Assembly: GCA_963750895.1 (NCBI GenBank)
Contig: CAVVSD010000006.1
Location: 186,001-250,000 of the forward strand
Reading direction: 5' to 3'
Source of the DNA: CAVVSD01 sp963750895
GTDB lineage: Bacteria; Actinomycetota; Thermoleophilia; Solirubrobacterales; Solirubrobacteraceae
DNA length: 64,000 nucleotides
This document shows, one piece after another, positions 43,010 through 53,379 of this stretch. A program made the position numbers and the translations under genes. The notes beneath the pieces were generated by a model. The model made no database searches and was not told the origin of the DNA. It saw nothing but the letters and a program-made list of their open reading frames with translations. Every line of letters starts with the position of its first letter. Within the stretch, counting starts at the first letter, position 1.

Positions 43010-44033
43010 TCGAGCTCAGGCATCCGATCGTCGCGGCGCCGATGGCCGGCGGCGCCTCGACGCCCGAGCTCGCGGCCGCGGTCGGCGAGGCGGGTGGGCT
43101 CGGGTTCCTCGCGGCCGGCTACAAGACGCCGGAGGCGGTGCGCGAGGAGATCGCGGCGATCCGCTCGCTCACCGCCCGGCCCTTCGGGGTCAACGTCTTC
43201 GCGCCGCCCGGCGACAGCGATCCGGGGGAGGTCGAGCGCTACGCGGCCCGGCTGGCGGAGGAGGCCTCGCGGATCGGGATCACGCTGGGCCGGCCGAAGC
43301 ACGACGACGACGCCTGGGAGGCGAAGCTCGAGCTCGTCGTCCGCGAGCGGGTGCCGGTCGTCTCGTTCGCCTTCGGCTGCCCGCCGCGCGAGGTGCTCGC
43401 CGAGCTGCGCGACGCCGGTGCGGAGACGTGGGTGACGGTCACGACGCCGGCCGAGGCGCGGACGGCGGCGCGCGCGGGCGCCGACGCCCTCGTCGTGCAG
43501 GGCGTCGAGGCGGGCGCGCACCGCGGGAGCTTCGACGATGCGGCGCCGGGCGACATCGGGCTGCTCGCCCTCCTGCAGCTCGTCCGCGCGCAGGTCGACC
43601 TGCCGATGGTCGCCGCGGGCGGCATCGCGACCGGCGGCGGCGTGGCCGCGGTGCTCGCGGCCGGGGCGACGGCCGCCGCGCTGGGGACGGCGTTCCTGCG
43701 CTCGCGCGAGGCCGGGACGTCGCCGCTGCACCGCGCGGCGCTGGGCACCGACGAGCCGACCGCGCTGACGCGGGCGTTCACCGGGCGCACCGCACGCGGG
43801 ATCGCCAACCGGTTCCTGCTCGATCACTCCGCCGACGCCCCGTCGGCCTACCCCGACGTCCACCACATCACGGCGCCGCTGCGCGCGGCGGCCCGCGACC
43901 GCAGCGACCCGGACCTCCTGCACCTCTGGGCCGGACAGGCGCACGCGCTCACGCGCGACGTGTCGGCGGGGGCGTTCGTGGAGGAGCTGTCGGCGGGCGC
44001 GCGCCGCGCGCTTCCGACGCCGCCGAGCGCTAG
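43006..44033 (+). CDS. nitronate monooxygenase-like TIM-barrel flavoprotein, 3' end frame uncertain
   Basis: About 340 residues of the 2-nitropropane-dioxygenase family: N-terminal 'PIVAAPMAGGASTPELAAAV' FMN loop, 'VVQGVEAGAHRGSF' with the catalytic His, and phosphate-binding 'AAGGIATGGGVAAVLAAG'. Oxidises alkyl nitronates, or may act as an enoyl reductase-type flavoprotein. The in-frame reading has no stop before two terminator hairpins and runs into the opposite TetR gene to 44424; the nearest stop in another frame is TAG 44031-44033, so a small error in the last codons is likely. GTG start overlaps the upstream stop. Confidence 0.8.
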
Positions 44034-44040
44034 ACTGCCG

Positions 44041-44067
44041 GCAGTTCGTCGCTCTGCGACGAACTGC
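44041..44067. terminator. terminator hairpin 1 (11-bp perfect arms)
   Basis: GCAGTTCGTCG (44041-44051), loop CTCTG, complement (44057-44067). With the adjoining hairpin it forms a bidirectional terminator between the convergent nitronate-monooxygenase-like and TetR genes. Confidence 0.75.
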
Positions 44068-44102
44068 GCCGTAACCGGCCCCTCTAGGGGTCGGTTACGG
44101 CG
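44067..44102. terminator. terminator hairpin 2
   Basis: CGCCGTAACCG (44067-44077) and its complement (44092-44102), with an inner CCCC/GGGG stem. It contains the TAA stop of the TetR gene (44095-44097). Confidence 0.75.
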
Positions 44103-44712
44103 ATACCGCGAGGAAGATGTCGCAGAACTGCTCGGCGATGGCCAGGTGGCTCATCCGCCCGCGCGGCTCGTACCACTGCGGCGCGTAGTTGATCATCCCC
44201 AGGAAGCCGAGCAGGGCGATGCGCCCGTCCGTGAACCGGAACTCGCCCGCCGCGCGCCCGCGCTCGAGGACGTCGGCGATGATCGTCTCGAACTCGCGGC
44301 GCTCACGGCGGACCTGGCTCCACCGCTCGTCGCCCTCGATCGTCCGCCACTCGTGGAAGAAGACCGTGACCTGGTCGCGGTAGTGGTGGATGTTGTCCAT
44401 GAGCGCGGCCGCGAGCGCGCGTAGCGCCGGCTCGGGCTCGAGGTCCTGCCCGGCGATCTCGCGGGCCTGCTGCAGCAGCGGCTCGAGGAAGCGCTCGTGG
44501 ATGGCGATGAGCAGGTCCTGCTTGCCGCCGATGTAGTGGTACAGGCCGCCGCGCTGCAGGCCGGTCGCGGCCACGAGGTCGTCGATGGTCGTCGCGTCGT
44601 AGCCCTGCTTGGCGAAGACCCGCGCGGCGGCGTCGATGACCGAGTCGCGGCGCTCCTCGTAGCGCCTGCGCGAGCCCTCCCGTACCGGTCCGGTCGTTGC
44701 CACCGCACCCAT
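44095..44712 (-). CDS. TetR-family transcriptional regulator
   Basis: A 205-residue TetR regulator: N-terminal helix-turn-helix 'RVFAKQGYDATTIDDLVAAT' and 'LQRGGLYHYIGGKQDLL', C-terminal ligand domain with 'FHEWRTIEGDERWSQVRRER'. This resembles KstR/FadR-type regulators that sense acyl-CoA. ATG 44712 starts right before the conserved part. Two palindromic operators lie between it and the divergent isocitrate lyase gene. Confidence 0.9.
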   Translation of the reverse strand: MGAVATTGPVREGSRRRYEERRDSVIDAAARVFAKQGYDATTIDDLVAATGLQRGGLYHYIGGKQDLLIAIHERFLEPLLQQAREIAGQDLEPEPALRALAAALMDNIHHYRDQVTVFFHEWRTIEGDERWSQVRRERREFETIIADVLERGRAAGEFRFTDGRIALLGFLGMINYAPQWYEPRGRMSHLAIAEQFCDIFLAVSP

Positions 44713-44733
44713 TGTGGCAGGGGACTGGAAATC

Positions 44734-44753
44734 CATACCGAACATCTGGTACA
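44734..44753. promoter_or_regulatory. TetR operator, imperfect copy
   Basis: TACC-N8-GGTA core, the 20-bp CATACCGAACATCTGGTACA. It matches the perfect copy at most positions, and the centres are exactly 30 bases apart, three helical turns. Confidence 0.7.
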
Positions 44754-44763
44754 AATTTCCTGC

Positions 44764-44783
44764 TGTACCGACCAACCGGTACA
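44764..44783. promoter_or_regulatory. TetR operator, perfect palindrome
   Basis: TGTACCG-N6-CGGTACA, perfect 7-base arms. It lies between the divergent tetR and isocitrate lyase starts, so the TetR protein probably represses both. Confidence 0.8.
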
Positions 44784-44809
44784 AGGAACGGAACGCGAGG
44801 AGCGACACC

Positions 44810-46133
44810 GTGGGTCATCTGAGTGGGTGCATGGGCACGAATGGCAACAGCCGCTGGCTTCACGGGGACGGAGCCCCAGCCCGTTCTCGGCACGCCGACC
44901 GCTGGTGCGGGATCGAGCGGCCCTACACGGGCGAGGACGTCGAGCGGCTCCGCGGCTCCGTCCACGTCGAGCAGACGCTCGCGCGGCGCGGCGCCGAGCG
45001 GCTGTGGGAGCTCATCCACCGCCCGCAGGGCGTGCGGTCGCTCGGGGCGATGACCGGCAACCAGGCGGTCCAGCAGGTCAAGGCGGGCCTCGAGGCGATC
45101 TACCTCTCCGGCTGGCAGGTCGCCGCCGACGCGAACCTCGCCGGCCAGATGTACCCCGACCAGAGCCTGTACCCGGCCGACAGCGTCCCCCACGTCGTGC
45201 GGCGCATCAACCAGGCGCTGACCCGCGCCGACCAGGTCCACCACGCCGAGGGGCACCACGAGACGCGACTGGTTCGCGCCGATCGTCGCCGACGCCGAGG
45301 CGGGCTTCGGCGGCGCGCTGAACGTCTTCGAGCTCATGAAGGCGATGATCGAGGCGGGCGCCGCGGGCGTGCACTTCGAGGACCAGCTCGCGTCGGAGAA
45401 GAAGTGCGGGCACATGGGCGGCAAGGTGCTGCTGCCGACCGCGCAGGCCGTGCGCAACCTCATCGCCGCGCGGCTCGCCGCCGACGTGCTCGGCGTCCCG
45501 ACGATCCTGCTCGCGCGGACCGACGCCGAGGCCGCGGACATGATCACGAGCGACGTGGACCCCGCCGACGCGGAGTTCCTCACCGGCGAGCGCACCGCGG
45601 AGGGCTTCTACAAGACCCACGCGGGCCTCGACCAGGCGATCGCCCGCGGCCTGGCCTACGCGCCCTACGCCGACCTCATCTGGTGCGAGACGAAGACCCC
45701 GGACCTCGACGACGCGCGGACGTTCGCCGACGCGATCCACGAGCGCTTCCCCGGCAAGCTGCTCGCCTACAACTGCTCACCCTCGTTCAACTGGCGGGCC
45801 AAGCTCCCCGAGGACGAGATCCGCGCGTTCCAGGACGAGCTCGCGACGATGGGCTACCGCTTCCAGTTCGTGACGCTGGCCGGCTTCCACGCGCTGTCGC
45901 ACTCGATGTTCGACCTGGCCCACGGCTACCGCGATCGCGGCATGGCCGCCTACTCCGAGCTGCAGCAGCGCGAGTTCGGCTCCGAGGACCGCGGCTACAC
46001 CGCCACGCGCCACCAGCGCGAGGTCGGCGCCGGCTACTTCGACGACGTCGCGCAGGTGATCGCGGGCGGGATGGCCTCCACCACCGCCCTGACCGGGTCG
46101 ACGGAGGAGGCGCAGTTCACGACGGCAGGATGA
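44810..46133 (+). CDS. aceA: isocitrate lyase, frame broken near 45266
   Basis: Splits isocitrate to succinate and glyoxylate (glyoxylate shunt). Seen: 'GIERPYTGEDVERLRGSV', 'LGAMTGNQAVQQVKAGLEAI', 'LSGWQVAADANLAGQMYPDQ', then after the frame change 'AGAAGVHFEDQLASEKKCGH' with the KKCGH active-site motif, 'LLARTDAEAADMIT' and 'YNCSPSFNW'. GTG 44810 with GAGGAG seven bases upstream was chosen; the first ~35 residues do not match the family well, and a further N-terminal frame change is possible. Restoring CG in 'acgcgactgg' rejoins the frame as 'TRDWFAPIVADAEAGFGG'. It fits growth on C2 or aromatic carbon. Confidence 0.9.
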
Positions 46134-46134
46134 T

Positions 46135-46611
46135 CTAGGGCGCCGGGGTGGTGGTCGTGGTCGTGGTGGTCGCGGCCTCGGCCGTCACCTGGTAGACGAT
46201 CTTCGTCCGCTTGCCGCCCTGCTTCTTCGGGACGAGCTGGTAGGTGATGTAGCGGGTCGCGCCTGCCTGGAGCGGCTGGCCGATCGTCGCGCAGCGGAGG
46301 CTGCTGCCGGAGCCGGTCAGGAACTTCTCACCGATCGCCGAGCCGCTGCGGCTCGAGGAGATGAACGCGTAGACGCTCTTGTACGGGCTGCTGCTCGGAT
46401 ACCGGGCGCCCATGACGAGCTGCGTGCCGGCTGGGACCGAGGAGGGTGGCTTGATGAGGGTGACGCCGTTCGGGGCGCTCACCCTCGTCGAGCCCTCCAC
46501 GGGCTCGACCACGCTGCAGCTCTGGCCCGCACCCTGGGAGGGCGCGGCGATGGCGAGCACGGCGATGGCGCTCGCGGCGACCGACGAAACGGCGAGGATG
46601 GGTCGTCTCAC
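46135..46611 (-). CDS. small secreted protein of unknown function
   Basis: A 158-residue protein with a Sec signal peptide (MRRPILAVSSVAASAIAVLA) and a probable cleavage site after 'SQGAGQ'. The mature part has a Cys pair (one near residue 32, one near 106), a Ser/Gly-rich middle, and ends with 'AATTTTTTTTPAP', a threonine run encoded by repeated ACC/ACG. No recognised domain. Convergent with isocitrate lyase; stops one base apart. Confidence 0.65.
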   Translation of the reverse strand: MRRPILAVSSVAASAIAVLAIAAPSQGAGQSCSVVEPVEGSTRVSAPNGVTLIKPPSSVPAGTQLVMGARYPSSSPYKSVYAFISSSRSGSAIGEKFLTGSGSSLRCATIGQPLQAGATRYITYQLVPKKQGGKRTKIVYQVTAEAATTTTTTTTPAP

Positions 46612-46628
46612 CGCGCGACCCTACCTGT

Positions 46629-47604
46629 CTACAGCCAACCCCACCGATGCAGGAAGTGCCAGAGGGTGAAGGAGAGACCGGCCATGAGGGCGATCACGAC
46701 CGGATAGCCGATGACCCAGTGCAGCTCGGGCATGTGCTCGAAGTTCATGCCGTAGATGCTCGCGATGAGCGTCGGGACGATCCCGATCGCCGCCCAGCCC
46801 GAGACCTTGCGCACGATGTCGTTCTGCCGCACGGAGATCGCGCCGAGGTTCGCGTTCAGCGCTCCGTCGAGCGCGTCGCGCTGACATGCTCGAGCTCCTC
46901 CTGCAGGCGCTGCGAGGTGGTCGCTCGACGTCGCGGAAGTACTCGCGCATCGGGCTCGTCGTCTCGGGCTTGGAGGTGTCTCGGCTGAGCTCCTGCAGGG
47001 CGTTGAGCAGCGGGTGCACGGCGCGGAAGAAGCGGCCGAGCTCGCGGCGCAGGAAGTAGATGCGCTGGGTCTGGTCGCGGCCCTCCTCGAAGATCGCCTT
47101 CTCGAGGTCCTCGAGGTCGCCCTCCAGCCCGTCGAGCACGGGCTCGTAGTCGTCGACGACGGTGTCGAGCACCGCCCAGACGACGGCGATCGGGCCTTCC
47201 GCGAGGAGGTGCGGGCGGTCGGCGAGGCGCTTGCGGGCGCCCTCGAGGTGGTTCGTGGCGCCGCCGCGGATGACGACGGCGAAGCTCGGCCCGGCGAACA
47301 TCTGGATCTCGTCGAACTCGACGGTCTCGCTCGCGTGGTCGTAGGTCGCGGCCTTCAGGACGACGAACCAGTCCTCGTCGTAGTCCTCGATCTTCGGGCG
47401 CTGGTGGGACTCGTGCGCGTCCTCGACCGCGAGCGGTGGGAGGTCGAAGCGCTGGGCGACCTCCGTGAGCTCCTCCTCGCTCGGGTCGCGCAGCGCGAGC
47501 CACACGAACCCCTCGCCGCCGAGCCGATCGGCCGCCTCGGGCATCGTCAGCGGCGCCTCCTCGCGGCGCCCCTCCGTCGTGTAGTGCGCGCAGTCGACGA
47601 TCAC
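46629..47604 (-). CDS. corA: CorA-family Mg2+/Co2+ channel, frame broken near 46928 and 46880
   Basis: N-terminal cytoplasmic domain ('LPPLAVEDAHESHQRPKIED', 'MFAGPSFAVVIRGG'), long helical stalk, and two C-terminal membrane helices with the selectivity motif YGMNF in 'LIASIYGMNFEHMPELHW'. Two frame changes divide the stalk: near 46928 (before 'TSQRLQEELEHVSA') and near 46880, where restoring CG gives 'VSARDALDGALNANLGA'. GTG 47604. An essential channel element is intact, so sequence errors are more likely than loss of function. Confidence 0.85.
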
Positions 47605-47728
47605 GTGGGCTGAGCGTATTCCGCGCGTGACGGAGTTCGTGCAGCCGGAGAGTTCGCGCAACATCTTGCAGCCCCCTGAGTTGCAGCCCTGCAGTGTCCC
47701 CCCAAACACCATGGAGGTAGGAGAGGTC

Positions 47729-48493
47729 ATGCGCATGCGCAACCCCGGGAAGTACCTGCTGGCTGGGTGCGTGGTCACGTCCGTGCTCGTCGCAGCGCCG
47801 CTGGCGCTGGGTGCCGGCGAGGGGCAGCCGATGGACGGCGGTGCCCGCAACCCGTCCAACAACGCGTCGCAGGCGTACACGCAGGAGACGCAGATCATCT
47901 CCAACGTGTCCACGTACGGCACGCGCCAGTCCAACAAGTCCGACGACGGCGGTGGAGCGATCTACGGCTGTCGCGCGACGAACACGTCGTCGAACACGTG
48001 CGTGCGCGCGACGAACCTGGCCAACGGCCAGGCGTTCTCGTTCAACGCCAACGGCGGCAACCAGGTCGGCAGCATCACGTCGTCCAACAAGAACGCCGCG
48101 CCGTTCACGACGAACGCGACCGGCGTCGCCACCGGCCTGAACGCCGACCAGGTCGACGGCCAGAGCGCGTCGCAGATCCAGACCGCGGCGTCCACCGCAG
48201 CCGTCACGTCGGCGAACAAGTTCGCCGTCATCAACGGCGCCACCGGCGGGCTCGCCCAGGGCCGCGGCGTCACCTCGGTCGCGCACACCTCGACCGGCGT
48301 CTACACGGTGACCGCGTCGGAGACCATCAGCGCGTGCGGCTTCGCAGCGACGGCGCAGAGCGCGACGGCGGCGACCGCGACGGTCGTCCCCGTGGACGCG
48401 ACGCACCTGCAGGTGCGGACGTTCGTGGACGACGCGACGACCGGCGTGCCGGCCGCTGCCGACACGAACGTGCACCTGACCATCACCTGCTGA
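47729..48493 (+). CDS. secreted surface protein, unknown function
   Basis: About 254 residues: signal peptide 'YLLAGCVVTSVLVAAPLALG', then a low-complexity Asn/Thr/Ser/Ala-rich secreted part. 'GLNADQVDGQSASQIQ' resembles the 'NADTLDG' motif found in actinobacterial surface and tail-fibre-like proteins. 'GCRATNTSSNTC' holds a Cys pair, and the last residues 'HLTITC' end in Cys. ATG 47729 has GGAGAGG just upstream; 47735 and 47711 are alternatives. Neighbour of corA on the opposite strand. Confidence 0.65.
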   Translation: MRMRNPGKYLLAGCVVTSVLVAAPLALGAGEGQPMDGGARNPSNNASQAYTQETQIISNVSTYGTRQSNKSDDGGGAIYGCRATNTSSNTCVRATNLANGQAFSFNANGGNQVGSITSSNKNAAPFTTNATGVATGLNADQVDGQSASQIQTAASTAAVTSANKFAVINGATGGLAQGRGVTSVAHTSTGVYTVTASETISACGFAATAQSATAATATVVPVDATHLQVRTFVDDATTGVPAAADTNVHLTITC

Positions 48494-48499
48494 GACAGG

Positions 48500-48649
48500 T
48501 CAACGGGATCGCGGGCGCGCGCGGATGCGCGCCCGCACCCACCCGCCCGTGAGGGCGAGGACGTCGCCGAGCCCGCTCCAGAAGTGACCGAGCGGGCCGG
48601 TGACGATCCACGCGGAGGCGACGGTGATCGGGGAGCGGCGCGAGCGCAT
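48500..48649 (-). CDS. small membrane protein (49 residues)
   Basis: Encodes MRSRRSPITVASAWIVTGPL.. with one hydrophobic segment (GHFWSGLGDVLALTGGWV) and a basic tail. It resembles small 'TGP(L/V)GHF' membrane proteins; no function is known. It is divergent from tig, with 25 bases between the start codons. Confidence 0.55.
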   Translation of the reverse strand: MRSRRSPITVASAWIVTGPLGHFWSGLGDVLALTGGWVRARIRARPRSR

Positions 48650-48674
48650 GCACCCGTTGTAACGTGTCCGCCCC

Positions 48675-50069
48675 ATGGCCGAAACCGCCGTCAGCGCCAC
48701 CGTCACCGAGCTGCCGGAGTCGCGCGTCCGCGTCGAGGCGGAAGTGGCCTCCGCCGAAGTCGAGCGTTCGCTCGACCGCGCCGCCCGCCAGCTCGGGCGT
48801 GACCTCCGCATCCCGGGCTTCCGCAAGGGGAAGGTCCCGACTCCCGTCGTCATCCAGCGGATCGGGCGCGACGCCGTCCTCGACGAGGCCGTCCGCGGGT
48901 TCCTCCCGCAGTGGTACGTCGACGCCGTCGACGCCGCCGGGATCGCGCCCGTCGGCGAGCCGTCGCTCGACGTGGGCGACCTGCCCGCGCGCGGCGAGCC
49001 GCTCACCTTCTCGATCGAGGTCGGCGTGCGCCCCAAGGCGCAGCTCGGCCCGTACCGCGACCTCGAGGTCGGCCGCGCCGAGCCGCAGGCCGAGGAGGAG
49101 GCGATCGACCGCGAGGTCGAGACGCTGCGCGACCGCCTCGCCCGCCTCGACGCCGTCGAGCGCCCGGCCGAGGAGGGCGACTTCCTGACCGTCGACTACG
49201 TCGGCTCCATCGACGGCGTGCCGTTCGACGGCGGGGAGGGACGCGACCAGCTCATCGAGCTCGGCGCCGGCCGGCTCATCCCCGGCTTCGAGGACCAGCT
49301 CAAGGGCTCGAGCGCCGGCGACGACGTCACCGTCAAGGTGACGTTCCCCGAGGACTACGGCGCCGAGCACCTCGCGGGGAACGACGCCGAGTTCGCGGTC
49401 TCCGTCAAGGAGGTCAAGGCGAAGCAGCTCCCCGACGTCGACGACGCGCTCGCCGAGGAGGCGGGCTTCGACACGATCGACGAGCTGCGCGAGGACATCG
49501 GGACCAGGCTGCGCGAGGCCGAGGAGCGGCGCATCGCGGGCGAGTTCCGCGAGGCGGCACTCGACGCCGCCGTCACCGGCGCGACCGTCGAGGTGCCCGA
49601 CGCGCTGGTGGACGCACGCGCGGGCGAGCTGTGGGACCGCATGCTCCACTCGCTGTCGCACCAGGGGATCGACAGGGACGCGTACCTGCGGATCGCCGGC
49701 CGGACGGAGGAGGACCTCCTGGCCGAGGCGCGACCCGACGCCGAGCAGCAGCTGCGGCGCGAGGCCGTCGTCGCCGCGATCATCGAGGCGGAGGGCCTGG
49801 AGGCCAGCGACGAGGAGATCCTCGAGGCGCTCGCCCCGACCGCGCAGCGCGAGGGCACGACGCCGAAGAAGGTCCTGGACCGCCTGCGCTCCGCGGGCCG
49901 GCTCGACGACGTCCGCGAGGAGGTCCTCGCGCGCAAGGCGATCGACGTCGTCGCCGATTCGGCGAAGGCGATCCCGGTCGAGCAGGCCGAGGCGCGCGAG
50001 AAGATCTGGACGCCCGAGAAGGGCGACCCGGAGGAGAAGTCCTCAGAGCTCTGGACCCCGGGCTCCTAG
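48675..50069 (+). CDS. tig: trigger factor (ribosome-associated chaperone and prolyl isomerase)
   Basis: A 464-residue protein with the three trigger-factor domains: N-terminal ribosome-binding domain with 'GFRKGKVP' (residues ~50-57), FKBP-type prolyl isomerase (~150-245) with 'DFLTVDYVGSIDGVPFDGG' and 'LIPGFEDQLKG', and a helical C-terminal chaperone domain. An acidic Glu/Asp-rich C-terminus follows. Position just before clpP-clpX is the usual order. Confidence 0.95.
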   Translation: MAETAVSATVTELPESRVRVEAEVASAEVERSLDRAARQLGRDLRIPGFRKGKVPTPVVIQRIGRDAVLDEAVRGFLPQWYVDAVDAAGIAPVGEPSLDVGDLPARGEPLTFSIEVGVRPKAQLGPYRDLEVGRAEPQAEEEAIDREVETLRDRLARLDAVERPAEEGDFLTVDYVGSIDGVPFDGGEGRDQLIELGAGRLIPGFEDQLKGSSAGDDVTVKVTFPEDYGAEHLAGNDAEFAVSVKEVKAKQLPDVDDALAEEAGFDTIDELREDIGTRLREAEERRIAGEFREAALDAAVTGATVEVPDALVDARAGELWDRMLHSLSHQGIDRDAYLRIAGRTEEDLLAEARPDAEQQLRREAVVAAIIEAEGLEASDEEILEALAPTAQREGTTPKKVLDRLRSAGRLDDVREEVLARKAIDVVADSAKAIPVEQAEAREKIWTPEKGDPEEKSSELWTPGS

Positions 50070-50202
50070 CCCGTCGAGCGGACGTATAGCCCCTCAAGTT
50101 CCCGGCGCCGAGACCCGATGGACGGGGCAGGCGCTCTGGGACCGGTTGCTAGGCTCCGGCCGGCAGGACTGAGGCGACCACACGAGAACCTAAGCGAGGA
50201 CC

Positions 50203-50787
50203 ATGAGCCCACTTGTCCCCATGGTGGTCGAGCAGACGTCGCGAGGCGAGCGCGCCTTCGACATCTACTCCCGCCTCCTGAACGAGCGCATCATCTTCCT
50301 GGGGACACCCGTGGACGATCAGATCGCCAACCTGATCGTGGCCCAGCTGCTCCATCTGGAGAGCGAGGACCCCGACAAGGACATCTCGCTGTACATCAAC
50401 TCGCCGGGTGGCTCGGTCTACGCAGGCCTCGCCATCTACGACACGATGCAGTTCATCAAGCCCGACGTGCAGACCATCTGCGTCGGCATCGCCATGTCGA
50501 TGGGGGCACTGCTCCTGGCGGGTGGCGCAGCGGGCAAGCGGATGGCGCTTCCGAACGCGAAGATCCTGATCCACCAGGTCTCCTCCGGCTTCCAGGGCCA
50601 GGCGACCGACATCGAGATCCACGCCAAGGAGATCATCGACATCCGCCGGCGCCTCGATGAGATCATCGCGCAGCACACCGGGCAGACCTATGACAAGGTC
50701 CGCGGTGACACCGAGCGCGACTACTTCATGTCCTCGGAAGAGGCCACGGAGTACGGCATCATCGACCGCGTGATCCACGAGCACTAG
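50203..50787 (+). CDS. clpP: ATP-dependent Clp protease proteolytic subunit
   Basis: A 194-residue serine protease of the Clp complex. Catalytic Ser in 'GIAMSMGALLLAGG', His in 'ILIHQVSSGFQG' and Asp in 'GDTERDYFMSSEEA' are all present. ATG 50203 follows GAGGA. It is followed 29 bases later by clpX. Confidence 0.97.
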   Translation: MSPLVPMVVEQTSRGERAFDIYSRLLNERIIFLGTPVDDQIANLIVAQLLHLESEDPDKDISLYINSPGGSVYAGLAIYDTMQFIKPDVQTICVGIAMSMGALLLAGGAAGKRMALPNAKILIHQVSSGFQGQATDIEIHAKEIIDIRRRLDEIIAQHTGQTYDKVRGDTERDYFMSSEEATEYGIIDRVIHEH

Positions 50788-50816
50788 CAGGCGAGGACCC
50801 GGGGAGGACCGAACCC

Positions 50817-52097
<1,281 letters not shown>

Positions 52098-52102
52098 GCC
52101 CG

Positions 52103-53101
52103 ATGCGGTCCCGGGCACTCGCGGCGCTGGTCTCCGGCGTCTGCCTGTGCCTCGGCGTCGCAGCGGCCGCCCTCGCGCAGGGCACCGATCCCACCCCGAC
52201 CGTCTTCGACGTCACCCCGACCACCGCGCAGGTCACCGCGCTGGTGCAGCCGCCGGGCGACGTGGGCTCCTACCACCTCGAGTGGGGGACCGACGACGCG
52301 TACGGCACGAGCAGCGATCCGATCGCGCTGGGCGTCGACACCGGGCCGACGACCGTCGGCGGCACGCTCACCGGCCTGCTGCCCGCGACGACGTACTTCG
52401 TGCGCGTCGTCGTCACCGGCGCCGGCGACCCGATCGTCAGCCCCGGCGTCGGGTTCACGACGTCGCCCGACCCGAACCCGCCGCGGCCCCCGGACCCCGA
52501 CGCGCAGGGCGCGCAGCTCGAACCCGCGCAGACGGTGGAGACCGCGCCACCGGATCCTGAGGACGCCCAACAGGGCGAGGCCGTCGTGCTCGGCCCGGAG
52601 AGCGGGGAGATCACCGTCAAGCAGGCGGGGACCGACGAGTACGCGACCCTCGAGGCAGGCACCCCGGTGCCCGTGGGCAGCACGGTCGACGCGACCGCCG
52701 GCACCGTGCGCCTCATCGCGCAGACGTCGAACGACACGACCCAGGACGTCGTGCTGCGCGGCGCGAAGTTCGAGATCCGCCAGGCGAAGGACGGGTCCGG
52801 CATCACCGAGTTCGTCCTGAAGGGCGAGGACTTCAGCGCGTGCGGGCGGGCGCAGAGCGCGGCGACGAAGAAGCGCAAGCCGCGCCGCTCGCTCTGGGCG
52901 CGCGACCGCGGCGGCAAGTTCCGCACGCGTGGGCTCAACAGCGTGGCGACCGTCCGCGGCACGACCTGGCGGGTGACCGACACCTGCGCGGGCACGACGA
53001 CCACCGTCTACTCCGGGTCCGTCGTCGTGCGCGAGGCGCGCTCCGGCCGCAGCTACGTCGTGCGCAAGGGCCAGCACCACCTCGCAGCCGCCCGCCGGTA
53101 G
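52103..53101 (+). CDS. secreted fibronectin-III / FecR-like protein
   Basis: A 332-residue exported protein: signal peptide (residues ~1-25), a fibronectin type III-like domain ('YHLEWGTDDAYGTSSDPIAL' to 'TTYFVRVVVTG'), a Pro/Asp-rich linker, and a FecR-like beta-rich domain ('VPVGSTVDATAGTVRLIAQ', 'VLKGEDFSACG') ending in a basic region. Function unknown; probably cell-surface. It lies between clpX and the next small gene. Confidence 0.75.
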   Translation: MRSRALAALVSGVCLCLGVAAAALAQGTDPTPTVFDVTPTTAQVTALVQPPGDVGSYHLEWGTDDAYGTSSDPIALGVDTGPTTVGGTLTGLLPATTYFVRVVVTGAGDPIVSPGVGFTTSPDPNPPRPPDPDAQGAQLEPAQTVETAPPDPEDAQQGEAVVLGPESGEITVKQAGTDEYATLEAGTPVPVGSTVDATAGTVRLIAQTSNDTTQDVVLRGAKFEIRQAKDGSGITEFVLKGEDFSACGRAQSAATKKRKPRRSLWARDRGGKFRTRGLNSVATVRGTTWRVTDTCAGTTTTVYSGSVVVREARSGRSYVVRKGQHHLAAARR

Positions 53102-53121
53102 CCGCGCTCTAAGCTCACGGC

Positions 53122-53379
53122 ATGTCCCGAGTCCCCGCCCGGCTGACGAGCGTGCGACGCATTCCCTGGCTGCTCGTGTTCCGCACGGGTCAGCTGATCT
53201 GGGCGCATCTGCGGGACGATCTGAGCCCGCACGACCGCCGCCGCCTCGGGCGCCTCGTGCGCGTCCCACCGCACCGGATGTCGGCGCAGGAGCGCAGCGA
53301 TCTGCTCGCGATCGTGCGCAAGGTCGACCTCAGCGGTCTCGGCCGCGAGCTCATCACGCTGCGGAGCCTCCACAGATGA
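53122..53379 (+). CDS. conserved small protein (85 residues)
   Basis: An 85-residue basic protein ('RIPWLLVFRTGQLIWAHLRD', 'SPHDRRRLGRLVRVPPHRMS'). One amphipathic/hydrophobic segment near the N-terminus; no known domain. Its stop overlaps the valS start as ATGA. The location before valS suggests co-transcription. Confidence 0.65.
   Translation: MSRVPARLTSVRRIPWLLVFRTGQLIWAHLRDDLSPHDRRRLGRLVRVPPHRMSAQERSDLLAIVRKVDLSGLGRELITLRSLHR

Noticed and set aside
44714..44809. Upstream ATG start for isocitrate lyase at 44714
   Set aside because: It would put the two TetR operators inside the coding sequence and has no ribosome site; GTG 44810 has GAGGAG at seven bases.
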